Of a stretch of 64,000 bases of DNA, positions 34,820 to 43,442 are shown piece by piece. The translations under genes and the position numbers were made by a program. Source of the DNA: CAUPWF01 sp963515125 (GTDB taxonomy: Bacteria > Bacillota > Clostridia > Lachnospirales > Lachnospiraceae); assembly GCA_052116865.1 (NCBI GenBank), contig JBQKKG010000009.1, positions 62,001 to 126,000 on the forward strand, given 5' to 3'. Each line of letters starts with the position of its first letter. Within the stretch, counting starts at the first letter, position 1. The notes under the pieces were generated by a model. The model saw only the letters and a list, made by a program, of their open reading frames with translations, was not told where the DNA came from and ran no database searches.

Positions 34820-37234
34820 TTACAAGATATCCTCTATTTTCGCTGCTTTTACTGCTTGTGCCCTGCTCCTAACTCCTAGCTTTTGAAAGATATTCTTGCA
34901 GTGAAACTTTACGGTATTAACTGTAATCCCCATAAACTCGCTGATTTGTGCATTGGTCCGATCGGCCGCCATTAAACGCATAACCTCCATTTCCGTTTCA
35001 GAAAGTGCAACATGTCCCTGAGGTTTACCCTTTAAATATTCTGGATAATATAATCCTGTATTTTTGGACTGTTCTAAGATTTTTTTAATAAATGGAGACG
35101 TTTCATGTGTATCTCTATAATCCCTGAGTAACAAGTACATGATGCCACCCTCATCTCCAAATAATCTTTGGTAATCATATGTTTTCCCTAGCTGTATTGC
35201 CTGCTCCAAATGGTCAAAACTTTCTTTCAAATGACCTTCTATATAGTAGGACATGGCTGTCAATATATGAAGCTCGCACTGTTCCATGGTTCTGTGAAAA
35301 TCCACCAGTATAGTCTCTATCCTCTTTGCCAAAGCTAGGAACAGCAAATGATCTCTTTGCATAAGGTACACACGCAGTTTTACAAAATACTGAAAGCGAT
35401 CCAACGTACAAAATTCTGCATTTTCATTTGGAGCTTCACTTTGCATCCAATTTTCAATTACTTTATAATCCCCTACGTACATGGCTCCCCACGTAACTAC
35501 TGCTTTTAAATTTGGTAATAAATAAATCTTCTTTTTCTTCTCTATTCTTTGTTGCATATAAGTAGCCATAGGGATTGCCGTATGGATTTGACCACCCGCC
35601 ATCATGATTTTCATTTGTAAAAACATGGCTGCAAATAACATATTGGTCTCTCCCTCTTGCTCGATTTTAGGAATAGCACCAACAATTCTTAACAATGATT
35701 GGGTGATATTATTTTGCTGGTAATAACTTTCTGCCACAGCTACGTCCATTACTCCAACGCCTTGATTGCCCCACAAAATGCTCACAATTTTGTCCATAGG
35801 GTCAAACAATAACTTGGCATGACGCAAATAAATACTAAAGTCTCCACCTCCATTTAAAACACTCGGTCTATTCGCAGTAATGACTGAATTTGGTAATAAG
35901 ATTTTTTCTGTCTGAACTATTCTTGCCACATCCCTGAGAAATAAAAGAATATTTTTATGGTGCTCCTGTGGCATATATACGGATAGGTATCTTAGCTGGA
36001 GTTCTATTTCTTTGTGCCAAGGGGTTCCTGCTGGTTCCTTTTGAAGAATATCTTGCAAATATTCTTTCCATTTTTTTGCATGCTCTAATCGATGCGTAAT
36101 TGTTTCAAGTATTGCCATAGAACAGCACAAAGACGGAGATTCCTTTATTTGCTTTTCTTTGATTGCTCTATAATAATATCGATAGTTCCAAAGTTCTGCT
36201 TTCCCATCTGCTGTCTTTCCAAGCTCATCCAACAACAATGCTATGCTGTCTCTATCTTTCCCCTGCAAATAAGCTTCTAGGGATAACTGATACTCTCCTT
36301 CTTGTTCAAATATTCTACCAGCTCTTTTGTACATCCATCCGATTTCTTTTAAGCTCATATACTTTGGTCGGGTTCTTATGATATAAGACCTGTAGAAATA
36401 ATTTATTTCATAGGTATCTTTTTTTACCATTGTAAAAAATGAATCTCGATTTAGAATTGTATTCATCATTTGTTCTACATCATTACGTTTTGTTAATAGC
36501 TTGATTTGTCGTAAGTTTAATTGTTCAAACCCACCTATTGTCAGTAAGAATTTGCGCTCATCTTGTGTCCACTCCTTTTGGATATCATTATCAAAATATG
36601 TATAAATACTTTCCATCGTTTGATAACCAACTGCCTCGTTATACCCACCCCCTATGGACTTCATGGCTTGAACTAAATGATGAAATCCGAGTATCCAACC
36701 GTTTTTATTCTCTACTTTTCGTATGATGTCTGCTCTATATTCTTCACCAATATCATAGTACTTTAAAAATGGGACGATTTCTTCCTTTGTTAATCTTAAA
36801 TCATCACTCCCCATAATCTGTACTTTTCTCCCAAGCTCACTATAAAAGCATTCTGGCATTTTACCTCTTGATAAAATAAAATACGTGAACTTACTTAATA
36901 ATATATATTGACTTATTTTTTCCCGTTCTACCGGCTTTATTTTTTGAAAATCATCCAAAACAACCACTTGATTTCTCTTCCAGGTTTTTTCTAATTCACT
37001 TAATATTTGCACTGGATGTTCTTCTTTTCCAAGTGTAAGCCAATAAAAGTTATCCTTTGTATCCAACTGCTTTTGTCGCCTTTTCAACCACAAAACAACT
37101 GCAGTTGTCTTGCCCCATCCAGTATATCCCGAAAGATATGTGATTCTTGTATGCATAATTGCTTTATCAAATAATTCATTTAATCTTTTACGCTCAAATG
37201 GATTTTGATTAATATTTGGAAATTCTTGATACAT
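34820..37234 (-). CDS. MalT/LAL-type LuxR-family regulator
   Basis: 804 residues. P-loop near the N-terminus (SGYTGWGKTTAV, about 35-46), Walker B VVVLDDFQKI (about 90), then a STAND-type ATPase, a long helical TPR-like region (about 330-700) and a C-terminal LuxR helix-turn-helix (LSETEMEVMRLMAADRT, VNTVKFHCKNIFQKLGV; about 735-800). Such proteins bind a small inducer and ATP, oligomerise and activate transcription. No obvious target operon is adjacent: the ATPase/Toprim pair is 134 bases upstream in the same direction and might be under its influence or cotranscribed with it. Confidence 0.9.
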   Translation of the reverse strand: MYQEFPNINQNPFERKRLNELFDKAIMHTRITYLSGYTGWGKTTAVVLWLKRRQKQLDTKDNFYWLTLGKEEHPVQILSELEKTWKRNQVVVLDDFQKIKPVEREKISQYILLSKFTYFILSRGKMPECFYSELGRKVQIMGSDDLRLTKEEIVPFLKYYDIGEEYRADIIRKVENKNGWILGFHHLVQAMKSIGGGYNEAVGYQTMESIYTYFDNDIQKEWTQDERKFLLTIGGFEQLNLRQIKLLTKRNDVEQMMNTILNRDSFFTMVKKDTYEINYFYRSYIIRTRPKYMSLKEIGWMYKRAGRIFEQEGEYQLSLEAYLQGKDRDSIALLLDELGKTADGKAELWNYRYYYRAIKEKQIKESPSLCCSMAILETITHRLEHAKKWKEYLQDILQKEPAGTPWHKEIELQLRYLSVYMPQEHHKNILLFLRDVARIVQTEKILLPNSVITANRPSVLNGGGDFSIYLRHAKLLFDPMDKIVSILWGNQGVGVMDVAVAESYYQQNNITQSLLRIVGAIPKIEQEGETNMLFAAMFLQMKIMMAGGQIHTAIPMATYMQQRIEKKKKIYLLPNLKAVVTWGAMYVGDYKVIENWMQSEAPNENAEFCTLDRFQYFVKLRVYLMQRDHLLFLALAKRIETILVDFHRTMEQCELHILTAMSYYIEGHLKESFDHLEQAIQLGKTYDYQRLFGDEGGIMYLLLRDYRDTHETSPFIKKILEQSKNTGLYYPEYLKGKPQGHVALSETEMEVMRLMAADRTNAQISEFMGITVNTVKFHCKNIFQKLGVRSRAQAVKAAKIEDIL

Positions 37235-37368
37235 GCTACTGCCTCCTCGTTATCCCCCTGTGTACCCCTTAAAACCATGCCACACTTTTTATTTCATACA
37301 ATATGGGTTTTTTTCCCATCTTAATTAATATAAGTCTACTATTTTTATCAAATATTGTCAAAATATAA

Positions 37369-38100
37369 TCAAAGAGATTTTTCAAAAAATCCTTCTTTCT
37401 TAAAGATTTGGTAAAAATTAGTATAACGTTTTAAAGAATTCGTTTCCTTTTCAATAAATGCCCACGTCTCTTGATAACTGCCTCCAACAGCTATACTTGT
37501 ATCTGAGATAAATTGAATAAATTCTTTTACATGACCCTCATATTCTTGCGCAAAGCTATCGGACTTTTCCCATTTTTCATCGTCCGTAAATGTTCTTAAT
37601 TCTCCATATAGAACCTGTTCTAAATTACAAGACATATAATAAATCTGATAGGGTACCCCTCCAACTTTTCCTGTTTTTGCCAGCTTATCTAGCAATTCAG
37701 ACTTTAACTTATTTCTTCGAATGACTGCATTTACATGCATGGTTCGAATACAATCTTTATCATATTTTGTGGCTCCATTTTCTTTTTCTAATACCTTATC
37801 TGGCGGAATGTAAGCCCCATCCATATCTGCCACATGAATGATGCTACCTAGATCTTCTTCTTTATATCGATATTTTCTCATAATCTCTTCTACACATGCA
37901 TGCACCCTTTTGATAATAGAATTAGAATTCACTCCATCCTTTGTAGTAATGTCTCCATGTATGACTTGAAATACTACGTGATACTCTGTAAAATATTCTG
38001 CTACAATTCCTCCTATGGCACTCTCATCACTGGGACCTTCCACGATAAATATAATTACCCTTTTTTTATTAGATACTCCTTTATTTTCTTTGTTCTGCAT
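37369..38100 (-). CDS. Toprim-like partner protein of the adjacent AAA ATPase
   Basis: 243 residues from the ATG at 38098-38100 (GGAGGGAG eight bases upstream); a start 21 bases earlier is less supported. The N-terminal FIVEGPSDESAIGGI has the conserved Glu of a Toprim fold, followed by HVADMDGAYIPP with the D-x-D pair (about 88-98). The basic and aromatic C-terminus is unassigned. Its start lies inside the ATPase gene (20-base overlap), so translation is coupled. ATPase plus Toprim/DUF4435/RloB-like partners are the plan of OLD, PARIS and AbiL-type phage-defence modules; the nuclease or sensor role here is inferred from that plan. The exact family is not recognised. Confidence 0.7.
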   Translation of the reverse strand: MQNKENKGVSNKKRVIIFIVEGPSDESAIGGIVAEYFTEYHVVFQVIHGDITTKDGVNSNSIIKRVHACVEEIMRKYRYKEEDLGSIIHVADMDGAYIPPDKVLEKENGATKYDKDCIRTMHVNAVIRRNKLKSELLDKLAKTGKVGGVPYQIYYMSCNLEQVLYGELRTFTDDEKWEKSDSFAQEYEGHVKEFIQFISDTSIAVGGSYQETWAFIEKETNSLKRYTNFYQIFKKEGFFEKSL

Positions 38101-39508
38101 GTGCAATCTCCCTCCCTGCATTCCGAAAGGCCCTTGCTATCTTAAAGCTATCTGTAGGATCATATAAGCACTCTGGTTGACCACCTAATGTTATAATGCG
38201 TATATATGCATCTCTCAAAGATTCCTGCCTTTCTACCCCTGATATTCTTACATATCTTTGATTTGGGTTGGCCGTAGAAAATATAATACTAGCTTCCTCC
38301 AGCATCTCCAAAGCCCGCAGATTATGAGAGGTGAAAATTAATTGTCCTTTTCCGCTTTTAGCAAATATATCTAATATTTCACCTAACAAATATTCATATA
38401 CTCCTGCATCTAATTCATCCACTGCCAGACATATACTTGGATTATTATAAGCAAAGATTAGTACGCTCAAAATAGAAATGATTTTTATAATTCCTTCGGA
38501 TTCTAAATGAATTGGTATTTTAACATTTCCTCTTTGAGATAGTAGTTCTATATTTCTTCCCATATGTCCATCCCGCATCACTTGTGGTCCTAAATCACAA
38601 ATATCTAGTGTCACTCCTGGCACAATGGCTTGCAGCACAATATTTATCTCCTTTGTTATCTTATGGAGTAACTCCATATTTCTTTCATCCACCAAAGTTG
38701 GCTTCTTAAGAGCAATCATAAAATCTCCCTTTGTTATCCTTTCTTTTTCTCTTATGCGGAATGCCATTGGTAATAAATAGTCTGCACTAATCGCACCGGA
38801 ATGAGAATTTCGGATTACAAAAAGATCCATACTTGCATATTGAAATAACGCTTGAATAGCATATCCAATGTTTACGGATTTACTTCCGTTTTGATTGCAT
38901 AATATTTTTCGACTTTGTTCTCCAAATATATAGGAAAGACAGCCCATCTGCGCCACACGCTTTGCTACTATCAATTCCATTTGAGTTCGTGCATCTTGTC
39001 CTATGATTTCTGTTAAATACTCCTTTGGCTCTAGGATGCGATCTTCCTCCTTGGTATACTTTACATACATCTGCTCCTCTTTTTGTACATGAGCGTCTTT
39101 GTTGCTCATACTTAGTGATTCCTCTACAATTTCTATTGCATTATCTTGGTCACGTTGCATCGCAAGCTTATATTCTACTTCGTATGAATACACGTTTAAT
39201 TCTTCTCTAGACTTCGCACTTTGCCTAATGGTGAGTCTTAAGGTTATCTGCGCCCTTGCTTGCTGATAATTAATATAATCCGCAAAATCTTTGTCTATAC
39301 TTTGGCCTGCCATAAGCCTTTGTAAATAATACAAGGAGTCAATTAAAGCGGTCTTCCCCGAACCATTTTGTCCATATATTCCTACAATCTCTGAACTTCC
39401 ATAAGACAGTTTTTCTTGTATTTCCCCTGGCATTTCCAAAGTTCCATAATTAGTATTTTTAATATTTTCTATCGTAAGTGATTGAATTCTAACAATTGTA
39501 TTATTCAT
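38081..39508 (-). CDS. AAA_15/AAA_21-type (SMC/ABC-like) ATPase
   Basis: 475 residues. Walker A GIYGQNGSGKTAL at about 43-55, an intervening coiled/variable region (about 90-300), then SEGIIKIISIL as a signature-like segment, Walker B LAVDELDAGVYEYLL (about 363-377) and a switch His in IFTSHNLRALEML. This is the OLD/RecF-like overcoming-lysogenisation ATPase group, without a fused Toprim; that function is apparently supplied by the downstream overlapping gene. Such pairs act in phage defence in characterised systems, so this is a candidate defence module. It has no transposase or integrase neighbour. Confidence 0.8.
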   Translation of the reverse strand: MNNTIVRIQSLTIENIKNTNYGTLEMPGEIQEKLSYGSSEIVGIYGQNGSGKTALIDSLYYLQRLMAGQSIDKDFADYINYQQARAQITLRLTIRQSAKSREELNVYSYEVEYKLAMQRDQDNAIEIVEESLSMSNKDAHVQKEEQMYVKYTKEEDRILEPKEYLTEIIGQDARTQMELIVAKRVAQMGCLSYIFGEQSRKILCNQNGSKSVNIGYAIQALFQYASMDLFVIRNSHSGAISADYLLPMAFRIREKERITKGDFMIALKKPTLVDERNMELLHKITKEINIVLQAIVPGVTLDICDLGPQVMRDGHMGRNIELLSQRGNVKIPIHLESEGIIKIISILSVLIFAYNNPSICLAVDELDAGVYEYLLGEILDIFAKSGKGQLIFTSHNLRALEMLEEASIIFSTANPNQRYVRISGVERQESLRDAYIRIITLGGQPECLYDPTDSFKIARAFRNAGREIAHAEQRK

Positions 39509-39564
39509 TTCATGCGATCCTCTTTCTTCTTATAATCCTAGTATGACCAAAAAAGCAAAACATA

Positions 39565-39611
39565 TAAAATAGGGACGGGGGCAATGTTACATTGCCCCCG
39601 TCCCTATTTTA
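39565..39611. repeat. GC-rich palindrome, type A, copy 6
   Basis: 23-bp arms (39565-39587, 39589-39611) around one base. It overlaps the spmA stop and lies upstream of the ATPase start; the sequence is almost identical to copy 1. Confidence 0.88.
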
Positions 39612-40223
39612 CTTTTTACACATTATTTTACAAAAGAGTACGCCTACTGCTGTACTGATTAGAGTTGCAAAAATTGCCGGTCCTACAATCGCCGTTGGAT
39701 TCACACTTCCATATTGGCTTCGGTATGCAATAATATTAACTGGTATTAATTGTAACGATGATATATTAATCACTAAAAATGTGCACATTTCATCTGATGC
39801 CACTTTTATCCTCCCCACCCTTTTATCCCTAGTGTGTAATCCGTACTCTCGTTCTTCTTCTAACTTAGAGAGTTCTTCCATCGCTTGAAGTCCTGCTGGA
39901 GTAGCCGCCCATCCAAGTCCTAGAAAATTGGCAATCATATTGGTTGTAATATATTCATTTGCCTTATGACCTTTCGGTATATTTGGAAATAAAAACCGTA
40001 TAATTGGTTGCATTTTTCTAGAAGCACTTTGAATAATTCCAGCTCTTGTTGCAATTTCCATTAATCCAACCCACATGGACATGACACCCATCATAGTAAT
40101 ACACAATGTGACTGCTTCTTTGGAAGATTCTAACGCTGCATTTGTGATTTCTGGTATGGTTCCATTAAATGCACCATATACAATTCCAATTAAAATCATA
40201 CCACCCCATAAATAATTTAACAT
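39609..40223 (-). CDS. spmA: Spore maturation protein A
   Basis: 204 residues of the nucleoside-recognition (Gate) membrane family, with SpmA landmarks: NGTIPEITNAAL, GVMSMWVGLMEIA, FLFPNIPKGH, NMIANFLGLGWAATPAG and NISSLQLIP. It is a multi-pass membrane protein; in Bacillus, spmA and spmB mutants make spores with poor core dehydration. The presence of both genes indicates a spore former. It lies 34 bases downstream of spmB, the reverse of the B. subtilis order. Confidence 0.93.
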   Translation of the reverse strand: MLNYLWGGMILIGIVYGAFNGTIPEITNAALESSKEAVTLCITMMGVMSMWVGLMEIATRAGIIQSASRKMQPIIRFLFPNIPKGHKANEYITTNMIANFLGLGWAATPAGLQAMEELSKLEEEREYGLHTRDKRVGRIKVASDEMCTFLVINISSLQLIPVNIIAYRSQYGSVNPTAIVGPAIFATLISTAVGVLFCKIMCKK

Positions 40224-40257
40224 AAATTATCCATCCTTTTTATAATGATTTTCCTAC

Positions 40258-40782
40258 CTACATCCAATTTACTAGTAGCACACTAGCCACAATTCCAGCG
40301 ATCGTAGCACACAAGGAACCCGCAAGCGTCCATCGTGTTTTCGTAACTTTCGCTGCCATAAAATACACACTCATAGTATAGAATATCGTTTCTGTACATC
40401 CCATCATGATTGATGCTATCAAGCCAATTCTAGAATCCGTTCCATATTCCTTAAAAATATCTAGAACCAAACCAGTTGCCGCACTGGATGAGAACATCCG
40501 AATAATAGTAAGGGGCACCAATTGAGGGGGTAAACCAATGTAGCCCGTTACAAGCCCAAATGCATTTGCAATAAAATCAAGGAATCCCGACGCACGCAAG
40601 ATTCCAACCGCTACCATAAGGCCGACTAAAGTAGGCATAATATGAATGACCGTTTCAAAACCACTCTTAGCACCCTTCACAAACTCATCGTATACATTCA
40701 CACGTTGTAAAAGCCCATATGTAACAATTGAAAATATTACAAATGGAACCATAAAATCAGATATGTATAATAAAAACCGCAT
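40258..40782 (-). CDS. spmB: Spore maturation protein B
   Basis: 174 residues, membrane protein of the same Gate family: VNVYDEFVKGAKSGFETVIHI, PTLVGLMVAVGILRASG, IRMFSSSAATGLVLDI, and CTETIFYTMSVYF near the end. It works with SpmA in spore core dehydration. It is the first gene of the pair, with a type B palindrome upstream between it and the AI-2E-type permease gene. Confidence 0.93.
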   Translation of the reverse strand: MRFLLYISDFMVPFVIFSIVTYGLLQRVNVYDEFVKGAKSGFETVIHIMPTLVGLMVAVGILRASGFLDFIANAFGLVTGYIGLPPQLVPLTIIRMFSSSAATGLVLDIFKEYGTDSRIGLIASIMMGCTETIFYTMSVYFMAAKVTKTRWTLAGSLCATIAGIVASVLLVNWM

Positions 40783-40814
40783 CTATAAACTCCTTGGTTT
40801 TTCTTCAATATATG

Positions 40815-40878
40815 CAAAAGGGGCATAGTAAATTCCAATTGGGGACGTAGCAAAACTCGTTTTGCTACGTCCCCAATT
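40815..40878. repeat. Palindromic repeat, type B, copy 1
   Basis: 20-bp arms (40837-40856, 40859-40878; AATTGGGGACGTAGCAAAAC) with a 2-base loop, preceded by CAAAAGGGGCATAGTAAA, which is shared with copy 2. It lies just past the AI-2E permease stop, so it may act as that gene's terminator. Confidence 0.85.
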
Positions 40879-40882
40879 AAAA

Positions 40883-42034
40883 TTAACTAATATGAACTCT
40901 CTTTTTCTTCAATCTTTCATACACATATTCTCTAAATAATGTATATAATACTGAAGTCAATGGTATGAAGATGAGCATCCCTACAATTCCCATGAGGCTT
41001 GCCCCCACACTGACCGCAACCAATACCCATATGGATGGAAGCCCAACGGAATTTCCTACCACATGTGGGTATATAAGATTGCCCTCTACTTGTTGTAGTA
41101 CTAAAAATAAAATCACAAATACTAATGCTTGCATTGGATTGACCATTAATATAAGAAATGCTCCTACTGCACATCCTATAAAAGCACCGAATATAGGTAT
41201 TAATGCTGTAAATGCAATTAGTATCCCCACCAACATTGCGTATGGTAATTGAAAGACCGTCATTACAATGAAGAACATCATTCCTAAAATGGAGGCTTCT
41301 ACGCATTGGCCTGTTAAAAAATTAGAAAACGTTTTGTAGGTAAGGGAGCAAATGTCCCATATATTTTTAACTAAAGACTCTGACATAAATGCATAAAAAA
41401 CTTTTCTAATCTGCATTGTTAATCTCTCTTTTTGTAATAAGATGTAGCAAGCAAATACAAAGGCTATAAAAAATGTTGTTACACCGCTAATAATACTTTT
41501 AGCTGCAGAAAAAGACATGTCTAAAACATTACCCGCTCCTGCTTTAAAAAAATTCACACTACTTTCTACAATTTTATCCCAATTAAATTCTATGCTTTGA
41601 ATCCAAGCCACAATCTCTTGATTATCCCGAAACATATTTTCACACCAAGATTGAAATTCTGGAACAAATGTCTGTACGTTATGCCCTAAACTTACAAATG
41701 TAGTCCCTAGTTGCGGAATCACAACAAACATCACCACTGCGATTGCTCCAATTACAAGAAATAAAGTCATTAACAAGCTAAGGGGTCTTCCAACTTTTTT
41801 TGAAAATTTAGTATTTTTTAATTGCTTATTCAGAAATAAATTCCGTTCAATACAGCTCATTGGTACATTTAATACAAAAGCAACTCCTGCGCCTAACACA
41901 AATGGAAAGATAATATTAAACGTAAATGATATAGCATTCAAAACCATCTCATACTTCCATAATCCAACTAAAATCACAATGGTCAGTATAATTAATCCCC
42001 GAATTTTATTCATATTCTCTTTATTTAAATCCAT
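40883..42034 (-). CDS. AI-2E-family transporter (UPF0118)
   Basis: 383 residues from the ATG at 42032-42034 (GAAGGGAAT upstream); the longer frame starts in unlikely sequence. About eight membrane helices with a large extracytoplasmic loop (about 110-190), then FLTGQCVEASILGMMFF, ALIPIFGAFIGCAVGAFLI and the conserved QQVEGNLIYPHVVG near the end. Members include the E. coli AI-2 exporter TqsA and Na+/H+ antiporters, so the substrate is uncertain. It stands alone between two type B palindromes. Confidence 0.88.
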   Translation of the reverse strand: MDLNKENMNKIRGLIILTIVILVGLWKYEMVLNAISFTFNIIFPFVLGAGVAFVLNVPMSCIERNLFLNKQLKNTKFSKKVGRPLSLLMTLFLVIGAIAVVMFVVIPQLGTTFVSLGHNVQTFVPEFQSWCENMFRDNQEIVAWIQSIEFNWDKIVESSVNFFKAGAGNVLDMSFSAAKSIISGVTTFFIAFVFACYILLQKERLTMQIRKVFYAFMSESLVKNIWDICSLTYKTFSNFLTGQCVEASILGMMFFIVMTVFQLPYAMLVGILIAFTALIPIFGAFIGCAVGAFLILMVNPMQALVFVILFLVLQQVEGNLIYPHVVGNSVGLPSIWVLVAVSVGASLMGIVGMLIFIPLTSVLYTLFREYVYERLKKKRVHIS

Positions 42035-42122
42035 GTTCTTATTCCCTTCTATGGTAATTTTATTGTTTGATAGCATTCTACCACACAATAATATTTACTA
42101 CCACGTTTTTATGATTTTTTTT

Positions 42123-42187
42123 CAAAAGGGGCATAGTAAAACTTAATTGGGGGCGTAGCAAAATTCATTTTGCTACGCCCCCAATTA
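42123..42187. repeat. Palindromic repeat, type B, copy 2
   Basis: 21-bp arms (42144-42164, 42167-42187; core AATTGGGGGCGTAGCAAAAT) with a TC loop and the same 18-bp leader CAAAAGGGGCATAGTAAA. A compensated A-to-G/T-to-C pair difference from copy 1 preserves pairing. It sits just past the stop of the sugar ABC ATPase. Confidence 0.85.
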
Positions 42188-42196
42188 CCATAAAAA

Positions 42197-43309
42197 TTAG
42201 TTTGTAATTGTTAGTTCTGTTTCTTTATCAAACACATGTATTTTTTCTGCATCAAATGCAAATTTTACTGTATCTCCAGTTCTTGCTGTTGTTCTTGGAT
42301 CTACTCTTGCTGTCAAGCTTGCCCCTTCGTAGTCGAAGTATAAGTATACTTCTGCTCCTAGCATTTCGTATACACGAATGGTTGCTTCTATGGTTGTATT
42401 TGGTGATGATTCGATAAACATTTGTTCATCGTGTACGTCTTCTGGACGAATTCCAAGTACAACTGTTTTTCCATCATATCCGCCATCGATTAATTTTTTA
42501 GCCTTTGCTGGTGGTAATTCGATATCTGATGGTCCTATTTTAAGCACTACCTTTTCACCATTTACTTTACATGTTGCATCTAAGAAGTTCATCTGTGGTG
42601 ATCCAATAAATCCTGCTACGAATAAATTACATGGGGTATCGTATAATACTTGTGGCGTATCCACTTGTTGAACAATACCTGCGTTCATAACTACAATTCT
42701 AGTTCCCAATGTCATCGCTTCCGTCTGGTCGTGAGTTACATATATAATCGTAGTACCTAGTCTTTGATGTAATTTAGAGATCTCAATACGCATTTGTCCT
42801 CTTAACTTTGCATCCAAGTTAGAGAGTGGTTCATCCATAAGGAATACTTTAGGATTACGTACTATTGCACGTCCCATAGCAACACGTTGTCTTTGACCAC
42901 CTGATAATGCTTTAGGTTTGCGGTCTAATAATGATTCAAGGTCAAGAATCTTAGCTGCTTCTCTTACCATCTTATCAATTTGATCTTTTGGCATTTTTCT
43001 CAGCTTTAGACCAAATGCCATGTTATCATACACAGTCATATGTGGATACAATGCATAGTTTTGAAATACCATAGCGATATCTCTATCTTTTGGTTCTACG
43101 TCATTTACTACCTTATCTCCAATTCTTAATTCTCCTGAAGTAATTTCCTCAAGACCAGCTACCATACGTAAAGTAGTTGACTTTCCACATCCTGAAGGTC
43201 CTACAAAGATAATAAATTCTTTGTCTTCAATTTCGAGGTTAAAGTCTTTTACAGCTTCAAATCCATTTGGATATGTTTTATTAATATGTTGTAAAGATAA
43301 ACTTGCCAT
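42197..43309 (-). CDS. msmK: ABC transporter ATP-binding protein, MsmK/UgpC type
   Basis: 370 residues. Walker A GPSGCGKST (about 38-46), Q-loop FQNYALYPHMTVYDN, signature LSGGQRQRVAMGR, Walker B VFLMDEPLSNLD, H-loop YVTHDQTEAMT, then a TOBE regulatory domain (about 240-370). It energises carbohydrate importers. No permease or binding-protein gene is adjacent, as expected for the multi-task MsmK/UgpC ATPase that serves several sugar transporters in Firmicutes. Confidence 0.93.
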   Translation of the reverse strand: MASLSLQHINKTYPNGFEAVKDFNLEIEDKEFIIFVGPSGCGKSTTLRMVAGLEEITSGELRIGDKVVNDVEPKDRDIAMVFQNYALYPHMTVYDNMAFGLKLRKMPKDQIDKMVREAAKILDLESLLDRKPKALSGGQRQRVAMGRAIVRNPKVFLMDEPLSNLDAKLRGQMRIEISKLHQRLGTTIIYVTHDQTEAMTLGTRIVVMNAGIVQQVDTPQVLYDTPCNLFVAGFIGSPQMNFLDATCKVNGEKVVLKIGPSDIELPPAKAKKLIDGGYDGKTVVLGIRPEDVHDEQMFIESSPNTTIEATIRVYEMLGAEVYLYFDYEGASLTARVDPRTTARTGDTVKFAFDAEKIHVFDKETELTITN

Positions 43310-43367
43310 TATAATTTTCCTCCTGTATTATGTTACGTTTTCTTCTGTAGTAAAGTATATTAAAAAA

Positions 43368-43396
43368 GTTCAACTAGGTCTAGAACCAAGTTGAAC
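43368..43396. terminator. Terminator downstream of rsmI
   Basis: GTTCAACT(A)GGT stem with one mismatch, closed by ACC(A)AGTTGAAC. On the minus strand it is followed by TTTTTTAATA; on the plus strand a T-run follows after three A's and a G. Confidence 0.8.
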
Positions 43397-43442
43397 AAAG
43401 TTTTTTTTATATCATATACAAATTGACGAATTCCTCGCAGCT

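Noticed and set aside
34820..37234. MalT-like regulator as a maltose operon activator
   Set aside because: No maltose genes are nearby; the LAL/MalT architecture is shared by regulators of many pathways.
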